Source of the DNA: Clarkia xantiana subsp. parviflora
Lineage: Eukaryota; Streptophyta; Magnoliopsida; Myrtales; Onagraceae
NCBI GenBank assembly: GCA_036873135.1
Contig: JAPTYO010000022.1
Location: forward strand, 6,444,979-6,508,978
Length of the DNA stretch: 64,000 bases
Reading direction: 5' to 3'
Part shown: piece by piece, positions 1-9,662 of the stretch
Position numbering within the stretch: the stretch's first letter is position 1
Layout of the letters: every line of letters begins with the position of its first letter
The notes under the pieces: generated by a model
The model's input: only the letters and a program-made list of their open reading frames with translations
Database searches by the model: none
What the model was told of the DNA's origin: nothing
Made by a program: the position numbers and the translations under genes

Positions 1-575
1 TAAAAGCCCCGATAATAAAGCCCCGCAGAGGCTGGACCTGTCCCGTAGAGACTGAAGGTCCTGGGTGGTGATGTAGAATGAGACAACTCTGGAGTCCCCG
101 ACAGGAGTCGAGACTTGTGATCAGAGGATAAGACCGAGAAACCCGCCTACTAGATGAGAGCAGTGGGAAGACGGTTAAGATATAGATAATCTCCCCCGAG
201 ATACGCAGGGCGTGCCCGAGATACGCGGAGGTACGGGTAAGATACGCGGAGCGTGGGGCGAGATATATGGAATCCCAGCCGAGATATGTGGAATTGTGGC
301 GAGATACACGGAATCATGGGCAAAACTGCCAGGCGCAGTAACAGGTAACTGAGTAACTTCCCCTCCTATATAAAGGAGGAGGTTACCTCAGAAAATCGAC
401 TATGCTAATACGAACTTAGATTTTGCTTACCACCCATTGATCACCATACTCATTTAAGCATCAGAGAGGGATTCTGGGTCACCACCCAGGTCATCCCCTT
501 TTGCAGGATTACGCGGAGCCCAGGAGTCCAAGCTTTCCGTCAAGGACGTAACGGAGCTTCGCCCGTGATCCAACA
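1..575 (+). repeat. LTR of the element 1 family, cut by the window edge
   Basis: The sequence matches the LTRs at 19204-19961 and 61305-62055, but about 190 bases of its 5' end lie outside the window. It ends in the family terminus GATCCAACA at 575. No primer-binding site follows, so it is a 3' LTR of an element to the left or a solo LTR. A TATA box (CTATATAAAG, about 365-374) sits downstream of degenerate repeats containing GAGATACGCGG (about 190-320). The next bases, GTCTG (576-580), would be its target duplication if it is intact. Confidence 0.9.
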
Positions 576-1054
576 GTCTGGCTATCGGAGCCGGAAGTGG
601 CACCGGCGGAGGATGACCAAGCCGTGCCGGAGCTGTGCGGATGGAGCGTGCTGAAGGGGCCTAAAAAAAAATATTTCACGCAGGAGGAATAGAAATGGGA
701 GAGAGAGAAGCGAGAGAAAAAAAAAAAAATTTAACACGATTTCCAATAAAACTTTTATTATTTTGGTGTGGTCTTTTTTACATAGACTCTAGGTACTATT
801 TATAGCTAACATAGACCCAAAAATTAGGAAAACATATATTTTCTCTAATATGCACTCAATAAATCCGAAAATTATACATATATATATTTATGAATTTTGC
901 CATAAATATATACTGTATATTTTCTGATTATTACATCATTTATTGCATATGTATTGTCCTAATTTAAACTGAGCCTATTTTTGGCAACCCTGTGACCTTC
1001 CATATTTAAATACTTCCTTTTTTAAACGCGTTACACATAACATTTTTGAACGTG
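576..1054. other. Flanking DNA, no gene identified
   Basis: The first 80 bases are GC-rich and not LTR-like. The rest is AT-rich with two A runs. On the minus strand a TATA-like CTATAAATAG (about 802-812) is followed by a pyrimidine-rich stretch resembling a plant 5' leader, but no convincing reading frame follows. It may be an old promoter or another repeat remnant. Confidence 0.3.
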
Positions 1055-1618
1055 TTATATACGTGTCGCGCGTACCAAAATTAGGTGTTTATAGTAGTCT
1101 GAATGCTTCCACGCCTCCAACGCCAGGAAGGATGTAGCATCATCTGGGACAATTGGTGGGGGAATTTCTGTTAGGAATCTCTCCATGCTATGGAAGGTGA
1201 TATAATACTTCATCTTCTCACTCCATATCTTGAAGTTCGTCCCGTCAAACTTTTCTGGTTTCTCCACCGGGGAAGTTAAAATACGGGGCATGGCCACTCC
1301 TCCGGCCAATGGTGCTCCAGCAAAGTTCCCGAATCCGAGATTAGGAACAGTTTGAGATGAACTGGCACTTGGAGCAGCAAAATTGAAACCACCGCCTGGA
1401 AGCAAATTCAGTCCGGTGCATACAACAGCGGTTGTGGTGACAGTAGTGGTGTTGACAGCAGTTGTCGGTGGAGGTACACCTCCAGTTCCCTGATTCGGCA
1501 CTTCCGTCTCGAGAATCATCTCGCTAGAGAAGGGAACAAATGTGTTGTTATTTGGATCCATATTACCTGATAACGGATAAACAACAACGTTAGTTTCAAA
1601 ATTAAGATCCAACAACAA
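1055..1618 (-). pseudogene. Ty1/copia-type gag, N-terminal fragment
   Basis: The minus-strand frame starts properly at about 1560 (MDPNNNT). After a low-complexity Thr/Pro/Gly stretch it carries the gag block EKPEKFDGTNFKIWSEKM, typical of copia Gag (GAG-pre/UBN2-like; FDGxNFxxWxxxM). Similarity stops near SDYY at about 1090, in the middle of the helical gag domain. The remaining C-terminal residues read into unrelated AT-rich DNA. There is no protease, integrase or RT downstream, so this is a truncated relic. A full Gag would be several times longer. It is unrelated to the gypsy elements that fill the rest of the window. Confidence 0.75.
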
Positions 1619-2400
1619 CCCTGATAATCAACAATAAAATTGCCTTAAGACTGTTGGCAAATATCAGGGTCGAACTGCAAAACACAAAAAGTTGAGGATC
1701 AATTTGCAATATTTGAAACTTCAAGGACTAAATATAAATAGTCAAATTTCTAGTTCTTACATATAACTATACCGAATTATCATGCAAGATATTAACAACT
1801 ACGAAATTACACGTAAAATCGAGAAAGTCGAAAACGTGATTTTAATACTGAGGCCCGTGCTGATCACGGTCTCCTTAAGGCAATTTCGCCCCACTCCACC
1901 CTCGGGTTATGCAAAGGAGTTTAAACACGGGGCGATCACCTCCCAGGATTCAACGCTTGACCGAACCGAACTCAATACCTGAACACAATAGGATTTTAAT
2001 AGAGATGCCGACGACGACGGCAGAAATTCAATATAAGAACAGATTGTAGATACTGAATTAATAAAATAAACAGATACTATAACCTGATAATGCAGTGGCA
2101 GATAAACTCGGAGAGGTAGGAAAACTCAGAGAGAAAATGAGAGAATGAATTTGTGAGGTGTGTTCAAATGTGAAGGATTGATGCTGTATTTATAGGGCAG
2201 ACAGACTCCTTCTGCATTAAATTCGAGATTTAGCAGAATATTCTCGACATCAATTCTGTCCAAAAATGGATGCATTAATTGCATCACATTAATCTTGAAA
2301 TATATTCTGTCCATAATTAATTGTAACCAAAAATAAATTTTCGAATTCAATGTATCTGGACAATTGCCATTCACCTCACATGGGCTAAGGCAAGCCCATT
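1619..2400 (-). other. Possible LTR/leader remnant of the copia fragment
   Basis: This lies directly upstream of the copia gag on the minus strand. A TATA-like CCTATAAATACAG (about 2184-2197) is followed by a pyrimidine-rich leader. I could not find a second LTR, a clear primer-binding site or terminal TG/CA, so the assignment rests only on position and promoter-like sequence. Confidence 0.3.
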
Positions 2401-2771
2401 AAGGCAAAAAAAAACCTTACAGCCAACAATAATATACTATCATATAGATTAATATAATAATAATAATGTCACATTACAGTGAACATTACAACACATACCA
2501 AACACCGTAATCTAACATTATATAACAATACAACCAAACACTGCAATCTAACATTACATTACGTACCACATTACTTGTAATCTCATATTTCAAGTAATCT
2601 TACATTATGGTCACCCAAACGCCCCCTCATAAGTCAGAGGCGGACGTACCATGTAGAAATGGAACAATTTGTCCCTTTTATTTATGTTTATTTTTTTTAT
2701 TATATATACTTAATTAAATAGTAAGAGTGTACCCAGATTATAAGTATGCTAATAAATTGACCAGTTTATTT

Positions 2772-3196
2772 TTATTAAAGAGATTTTGTAAATTGGTAAC
2801 CCACATTTGAACGACAAAATTTTAGCTTAATTATCCTTGTAAAAATTGCTTGCTCAGTTTCATTTTATGGAAAATTTCCTAGTTGAAATTATTTTTGGAT
2901 AATTTATTAGCTCGAGTTTTAGTTTGTAAAGAATTTGATAGCTCATAATCGCTTTGTGGACAATTTGGTATCACCCAAATTGTTCACAAAATAAAACCCG
3001 AGCTAACTAATGTCCACAAAAGGAAACCTGAGTTAGTAAATTTCCCACAAGCAAAATCTAAGCTAGTAAATCTACCAAAAAAAAAATCAATTAACAATTT
3101 GTCAACGAAGTGAAACCTAAGCTAGCAAATTGCTTTGATAGCAATTTATCCTAGTACTCAAATGTGAGTTAGCAATTTAGTAAATAACCTTTATTA
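2772..3196. mobile_element. Foldback/MITE-like inverted repeat
   Basis: Bases from about 2775 (TTATTAAAGAG, then ACCCACATTTGA) recur as an imperfect reverse complement ending at about 3195 (TCAAATGTGAGTT, then CTTTATTA). The two halves meet near 2985. The whole forms one long imperfect hairpin of about 420 bases with no coding capacity. Boundaries are approximate and no clear target duplication was seen. Confidence 0.5.
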
Positions 3197-3354
3197 GGGT
3201 TAATACATTGTTTAGTTACTTATGTTTGCATAATGTGATCAAATGGTTACTTTTATTTTTTGACGTGATAGTTTGGTTACCTACATTTTAGAATGTGATT
3301 AACTAGTTCAAACTTCTTTCATTTGGTCACTTATGTTTGACCCAATGTAATTAT

Positions 3355-4114
3355 TGTTGGATCACGGGCGAAGCTCCGTTGCGTACTTGACGGAAAGCTT
3401 TGGACTCCTGGGCTCCGCGTAATCCTGCAAAAGAGGATGACCTGGGTGGTGACCCAGAATCCCTCTCCGATGCTTAAATGAGTATGGTGATCAATGGGGT
3501 GGTAAGCAAAAGTCTAAGTTCGTATTAGATGATGGTTTTCTGAGGTAACTTCCTCCTTTATATAGGAGAGGAAGTTACTCAGTTACCTGTTACTGCGCCT
3601 GGCAGTTTTACCCATGATTCCGTGTATCTCGCCACGATTCCGTATATCTCGGTTGGGATTCCATATATCTCGCCCCACGCTCCGCGTATCTTACCCGTAC
3701 TCCGCGTATCTCGGGCACGCCCTGCGTATCTCGGGGGACTTATCTTTATCTCTAACCGTCTCCCACTACTCTATCTAGTAGGCGGGTTTCTCGGTCTTTA
3801 TCCTCTGATCACAAGTCCCGACTCCTGTCGGAGACTCCAGAGTTGTCTCATTCTAGATCACCGCCCAGGACCTTACAGTCTCTGCGGGACAGGTCCAGCC
3901 TCTGCGGGGCTTTATTATCGGGGCCTTTACTAAGGCATATCGGGGCCTTCTCAGAGGCTTCTTATCGGGAGCATTCAGCTCATACATCGGGACCGCTAAA
4001 GTCGGGACCCTTCGTGCTGGGCCTCTGGGCCTTCTAGGCTTTCACGAGGCCCACTGGACCTACTCGCCGTCCATTGGCTGTTAACGGGGCTAACGATTAC
4101 ATCGGAACCCATCA
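3355..4114 (-). repeat. Element 1 3' LTR
   Basis: On the plus strand it begins TGTTGGATCAC and ends GGAACCCATCA, so on the element strand it runs TGATGGG to CAACA. The GATACGCGG-type U3 repeats and TATA box mirror those of the 5' LTR. Confidence 0.95.
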
Positions 4115-4133
4115 TTTGCCCCCAAGACATGGG
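4115..4133 (-). promoter_or_regulatory. Polypurine tract of element 1
   Basis: Next to the 3' LTR, the element strand reads CATGTCTTGGGGGCAAA and then TGATGGG of the LTR. The GGGGGCAAA run is the likely plus-strand primer. The same string abuts the 3' LTR of elements 2 and 3, and a close variant that of element 5. Confidence 0.7.
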
Positions 4134-4836
4134 GGACTTTTAGTCCGTCGTGTCTTCCAATTCAGATCTTTTGCCCTCGTTGTCGGGAGCTTTTTTGTCT
4201 TCGTACCTCCTGATACCACCGTCGGGGACTTTTACCTTCACATTTCTTGATACCTCAATCAGAGGCTTTTATTTTCACACCCTCCGATACCACTGTCGGA
4301 GGTTTTTTCCTTGCGTGTGATCGTTGTATAACAGAGTCTCTTACTCATGATTGCCTTGGGCCCACCAGGCCCCATGGGCAGTTGCCAAATCCGAGGAGAC
4401 TCCTTGGTTATTGTAGCATTAAATGCCTAGGGATAAGGAAACGACGTTTGAACCAGCATGTCTGTTGTTTTCTGAAAAAGCAGCTGTGACGTCACACACG
4501 TCCCCTCCGTGCCTATAATCTCGGCGATTAAGATTGTGTCGTTTCCTCTTCAACGGTGCAGATCAAGGCCATCCAGCTGTCTCTTCCGTACCGTCTCCAT
4601 AATTTCAACGATTGTGATTGAATCGTTTCATCTTCAATGGTCAAGATTGAGTCCCTCCAATTGTCCTTTTGCTTATAAAATCCAAAACCCTGGTATTATT
4701 CCCTTCTTCTGCATTCTCTCGCTTTCAGCCATCTTTGCATTCGAGGCTTCCTCTCCAAGCTCCTCCTGGTGTTCAAGTGATCCAAGGTCTTCAACCCTTC
4801 AGATCTTCATTTACCTTACTTTTTCGACCACCGATC
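4134..4836 (+). promoter_or_regulatory. Promoter and 5' leader of the element 1 antisense gene
   Basis: Plus-strand signals point away from the 3' LTR: a palindromic bZIP-type TGACGTCA at 4487-4494 and a TATA box (TTATAAAA, 4673-4680), followed by a pyrimidine-rich leader to the ATG at 4837. The same two signals at the same spacing recur in elements 2 and 3. Near 4160-4310 there are degenerate repeats of the type CCTCCGATACCACCGTCGG. The promoter function is inferred. Confidence 0.6.
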
Positions 4837-7560
4837 ATGTCTGGTAAGGACTTTCTTCTAAGTTTTCATGATTTACTTATTGTTTGTTCGTCTTTTCTCA
4901 AATCCTTTCGTTTGCAATCGTTTTAGACGAAGCTAGTTCTGAGGTTAGGGCTCCTTTCGTTTTCGAGTTTGCTGTCAATGAGATATCTGAGACTTCGTAT
5001 GAGGTTGCCCTTAGAGAGGGGTGTATTACCTCGGATTGGGAGCCTCGCTTCCTGTATGAGTCTCAGCCTGCTGTTAGAAGGAAGCACATCATTACGCCTC
5101 CTCGGGCAGGGGAAGTGTTTGTCTCCGCCGGATAAATAAGCGCGGGGATTCGGTTACCCTTCTGTGGAAACATGGTGGAGATGTGCAACTTCTACAAAAC
5201 GCACCCCTGTACCTTCTCTCCACACGCCATCCGCGTGTGGAATGCCTTCCAACTCTTATGCCACCGCCAGCAGTGGACGTACAGTCTTCTGCTGTTCCGC
5301 ACTTTCTACGGCATGAAGTGCAACAAAGCCGGTGTCTGCTCCTTCTCCCCCCGACTCCCCAAGTGGACAAAGGAGCAACTTTCACGTTTCGGCTGGGATA
5401 ACGAAACTTGGAAGTTTCACAAAGATCGGGTGCTGATTCGTGATTCGGGGTCCGACAACAGCGGCTGGAAGAAGTACTACTTCTTCGTCCAGCACAGCTC
5501 TGTCCCCTGGCCTCGATGGGAGGTCGTGGCGGACCCTGCCCCCAAGCTCCAGGACTACACTGAGGATGACCTCAACACCCTCCAGATGGTTCAACTTTAT
5601 CGCTAGGGAGACAACTTCATACCTCTCGATGCCAACAAGCTCCGGGAGAGGAACCTGATTACTATCGGAGTCCGACTCCTTGACTCTGTTTCCAAGGATT
5701 TAGTCATTTGGGTAATATTTCTAACTATCTTATTTTTACCTTTGCAGCCAAGAAGGCTTCTCTGTTGACTCATCTCATTCTGAAGCAGGGCGAGACTGAT
5801 GCCGTCCAGAGTGGCTCCAAGCGGAAGCGCAAGCTGGTGAAGAAAGGTGCTTCCTCCTCCACTCCCTTATCTGCTGCTCCTCCGACTGAAGAGCAGGTCG
5901 GGGCCAAGAAGGCCAGTCGGGAGGAGATAGATCGGACCTTCGGGGCCACCACCGTCGAGGAAGGTAAGCGCGTTCGTCGTGCAATTAAACAATATAAAAA
6001 ATTAGTTCCCAAGGAATTTATCCCCGCTGATCGGAAAACGCGGGTTCAAGAGATCAAGTACATCCTTCGAGGAGAGATCCCCCGCGTTCTCAAGGCGGGA
6101 TATTACAACGTCTTTGGGAAGAACCAACACTTCGATCGTCAAATCATTTGGTGCCCTGGTGGTACCCTTCCTGACTTTATTCGTCCCGCCACCGCAGGTC
6201 CCTTGGAGACTCCTGCCCCGACGGAGGCTATCATTCCAGCGGAGACTGCAGCTCCGCAAGAACTGCTGCTGGAGGACGTCCCGGCGGAAGCTCAGTTCCG
6301 CCAGGTGACCAATTTGGAAGCTTCTCCTTCTGTCGAGGAGCCTGATGAGGGGGGCCTGCTTCCCCGCGGCAGGTCGAGGTCAAGGAGCAGGAGGCCTGCT
6401 GTGAGGGACGTGTCCCGAAGTCCTCCTCCTGTTTTTCGCACCCCAACTCCCGAGCCTCCGACTGAGATAGCTCCTCCCACCACCGGGGCCGAGCCTATCC
6501 CTCGTCTTCCGATGGACGATGTGTATAAGATTTACACTTCCGATCAGGCAGCGATCCCTTGGCGTCCGATCGAATCCCTCCACGAGTTTTCGATCCGTCG
6601 GGACAATCTTGAGCCTGACTTGGCCCTGCATCTGCTGTCAGGGTCAATTCCTCCTGCTTTGAGACGGCCGCTTTGCCTGTCGCGGGAGGATATTGAAGAG
6701 GAGTTCCGTGCCATGGCCGTCCGTCGGATGGAGGTAATACTTTACCGTTTCTCGTTTTCTTCTTTATTCCTACTTTCGACCGCTGAACTCTATCTTTTTT
6801 CCCTTCGCCTTAGGAAACTGCGGACCAGCAGCGTAGCTTTGCCATCGCCTTAGCTCTGAAGAGCGCTTTGGAAGAGGCTGAAGCCAAGTCGAACCCTGAT
6901 GCCTTAGCCAAGCTTCAGGTGGAACTCGACGAGGCGGTGGCGGCCAAGAACAAGATGGCCAAGGAGAAGGCTCTCCTCGATGATATGTCCTCAAACCTGC
7001 TCAAGAAGGTCCATGACCATGAGGCTGTCATGCGTCGAGAGCGGAAGATGGCCCAGGTGGAGCAGCAGCGGAACGAGGGGGAGAAGCAGCAACTCGTTTG
7101 CGAGAAGAACGTCTTCGCGGATCTTCTAGCGGAGGCCAAAGCCAAGCTTGAGGCGGAAAGGGCAGAGTTCTCTGCCAAGCTGGCTGAGGCAAAGGCTCAA
7201 GGTCTCGAGGAGGGCCGCCTGCAGGGCCGCGAGGAGGGCCGCCTTCAGGGCCACAGGGAGTATCGGAACTCTGAAGAGTTCAAGGTGGCTGCTGTAGAGT
7301 TTTGCAAGTCCGAGATGGAGGATGTGCTATACAATGCTGTCGAGGAACTCTACACAGTCTACGCGGATTCTATTGACTTCACGAAGTCCGAAACCCTTGC
7401 CCCTGTCGCGGAGAAGTATTTCAACCTCCCCGCGGAGAGTGAAGAAGCCGCTGCTGTGGATCCGACTCCGCCAACCGCGGAGCCTTCTGTCCAGGCCCCT
7501 CCAAACCTTGCTCCTTCCGACGCTGCTGAGGATCCATCTTCCAACAAGGGCCAAGTTTAA
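4837..7560 (+). pseudogene. Antisense extra gene of element 1, four exons, two nonsense codons
   Basis: Proposed exons are 4837-4843 (ATGTCTG), 4927-5711, 5748-6733 and 6814-7560. Exon 2 encodes a domain resembling the putative gypsy-type transposon family (Transposase_28-like), including the block HPCTFSPHAIRVWNAF. Exon 3 opens with a basic NLS-like SKRKRKLVKK, then a conserved EEGKRVRRAIKQYKKLVP region and a Pro-rich, RS-containing stretch. Exon 4 is a long Glu/Lys/Ala coiled coil ending in a conserved block (FCKSEMEDVLYNAVEELY). TAA at 5133-5135 and TAG at 5604-5606 interrupt exon 2 where sister copies have sense codons. Intron 2 would be only 36 nt and leaves a frame question (see findings). 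The gene is convergent with gag-pol. Such extra ORFs are known in Tat elements, but their function is unknown. Confidence 0.75.
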
Positions 7561-7781
7561 CGCTTACATCTTTTAGTCCTTGTTGTCTTTCTCCTTTGTC
7601 TCTTTGTAACGGACCTCTTTGGCCTTCTGGCCTTTATATGAGTAGTTTTCTTTCCATCTGTTTTGGCACCGATACTCGTTTGCACTTTATCTAAAGCGGC
7701 TTTAAATTCGTTACTCAGAACGTCCCGATGCACCATTTAAGATGACTTCATACGTCCTTCCGACGCTTAACTCGGGCCTTT

Positions 7782-8034
7782 ACCACTTAAGGTTTCTCAT
7801 CCAATTGAGACTTCGCCACTTAAGGCTTCTCGTCCAATCGGGACTTCACCACTTAAGGCTTCTCGTCCAATCGGGACTTCACCACTTAAGGCTTCTCGTC
7901 CTATCGGGACTTCACCACTTAAGGCTTCTCGTCCAATCGGGACTTCACCACTTAAGGCTTCTCGTCCAATCGGGACTTCACCACTTAAGGCTTCTCGTCC
8001 AATCGGGACTTCACCACTTAAGGCTTCTTATCCC
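7782..8034. repeat. 33-bp tandem repeat, about 8 copies
   Basis: Units start at about 7782, 7815, 7848, 7881, 7914, 7947, 7980 and 8013, each with ACCACTTAAGG and CTCGTCCAATCGGGACTTC. Because 33 is divisible by 3, the array reads as a spurious 11-residue repeat protein. It lies between the convergent antisense gene and integrase. Confidence 0.9.
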
Positions 8035-8099
8035 TGCCTTTCGAGGCCATTTTCACACCCCTTGGGGCTTTTGCTGCGTCTCTACCAGACGGCTTAATC

Positions 8100-8400
8100 G
8101 TACTCTTTAAGGCTTTTTGCCGCGTCATATAGACGACTTACGCGGACCCGTTAAGGCTTTTCCGTACCCGTTAAGGCTTTTGGCCGCATCATATAGACGA
8201 CTTACGCGGACCCATCAGGGCCTTTTCGTACCTAGGCTTTTGGTTGCATCATATAGACGACTTACGTGTACCCCGTAGGGCTTTTGTCCATACCCGTTTA
8301 GGCTTTTGGCCGCGTCATATAGACGACTTACGCGTACCTCGGAAGGCTTTTATCGTACCTCAGAAGGCTTTTGTCGCGTCCTTCAGGACGTCTTACTAAC
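8100..8400. repeat. Second, longer-period tandem repeat block
   Basis: About four or five degenerate units contain GCCGCGTCATATAGACGACT followed by TACGCG and AAGGCTTTT. The same block follows the 33-35-bp array in element 3 and is mirrored in element 2. Confidence 0.8.
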
Positions 8401-8522
8401 AGTTAGAATAAATCTAAAAGAAATTTGATCGGAAGCAACTTCTTTTATTCATAAATAACTCAAAATAGGCTTACATCGGATCTTATTGATAGACAATTTG
8501 CGCCCTTCACGGCGGCTTAATA

Positions 8523-9662
8523 TCAAACATGATACTTCTTCAAGTGTTCGCCACTGAAGGAATGCTTCAATGTCTTGCCATCGAGGTCCTCTAGCCTGTA
8601 TGCATTGGGTGCTGGCATCCCTACGATCTTGTAAGGTCCCTCCCATTTTGGCGATAATTTGTTGATCCGATCTTGATGAACGAACTCGTTCCTCCGCCAG
8701 ACAAGTTCTCCCACGAAGAATTGTCGAGACCTGACACGCCGATTGTAATATCGGGCTGTTGCCAGACGCATTCGGGCCTGGACTTCATCAGCCTTCCACC
8801 TCTTTTCCTCGAGTAGGTCTAAGTCCAGACGTCTCATTTCCTCGTTTGTCAGAGGCTCGTAATATTTCGCGCGATGGGATGCCACCGCTATTTCCACGGG
8901 AGCGACTGCCTCCGTGCCATAGACCAGGCCAAACGGAGTTTCTCCTATTGATTGCTTGGGTGTTGTTCTCACAGCCCACAGCACGTTCTCGAGCTCATCC
9001 AGCCAATGGCCCTGCAAGGCATAGACTCTCTTCTTCAGGCCATCCATCACGATCTTGTTGGCTGACTCTACCTGGCCATTGGTCTGAGCATGGCGGACTG
9101 AAGCGGTCCGATGCTCGATGTTTAGTTCCTCCAGGTACTCCTTCAACTGAGCCCCATTGAATGGAGGGCCGTTGTCGCTGATCAACACTCGAGGAACCCC
9201 GTACCGGGATACGATCTGAGTTTGGAGGAACTTGAGGATCTGCTGCCCCGTCGTTCTAGCTAATGCTTTAGCCTCTATCCACTTTGAGAAGTAGTCGATG
9301 GCCACGAGCAAATACTTGCACTGACCCTTTGCTTGGGGAAGAGGTCCCACCAAATCAATTCCCCATTGCGCGAAGGGCCATGCACTCCTGATGGGCATTA
9401 GGTCCGCGGCGGGAGCCACGATATTTGGGGCGTACCTCTGGCATGCATCACAGGATCGGACCATTGCGGTCGCTTCCTTGTTCATCGAGGGCCAATAGTA
9501 ACCTAAGTTCAATGCCTTCCTCACTAGAGATCGGGCCCCTTCATGGCAGGCCGCGACTCCTTCGTGTAGCTCCCTCAGGATCCGATTTGTGTCAGGCTCT
9601 GCTACGCATTTTAGAAAAGGCTTTACATACCCTTTTTTGTATAACTGGTTGTCCACCATCGC
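8523..9662 (-). pseudogene. Element 1 integrase domain of pol
   Basis: This is the C-terminal part of pol, separated from the upstream frame by a TAC-to-TAA change at about 9663. The translated part carries the HHCC zinc-binding region (LHEGVAACHEG, then CDACQRY). The catalytic DDE set is visible as GIDLVGP, ISDNGPPF and NGQVESANK. Near the end SPKWEGPYKIV is the GPY/F-type motif, after which the protein stops at GEHLKKYHV with no chromodomain, as expected for the Tat clade. About 378 residues are readable. It cuts and joins retroelement cDNA ends to the chromosome. Here it could be made only by readthrough of the stop. Confidence 0.9.

Noticed and set aside
3622..4037. ORFs inside LTRs (3622-4037, 14502-14917, 19462-19839, 60932-61933)
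   Set aside because: Frames through the GATACGCGG-type U3 repeats; no coding signature and frame not preserved between LTR families.
7742..8110. Repetitive protein with HLRLLVQSGLH repeats
   Set aside because: A by-product of a 33-bp tandem array; no start context or homologous protein, and element 3 units of 35 bp break the frame.
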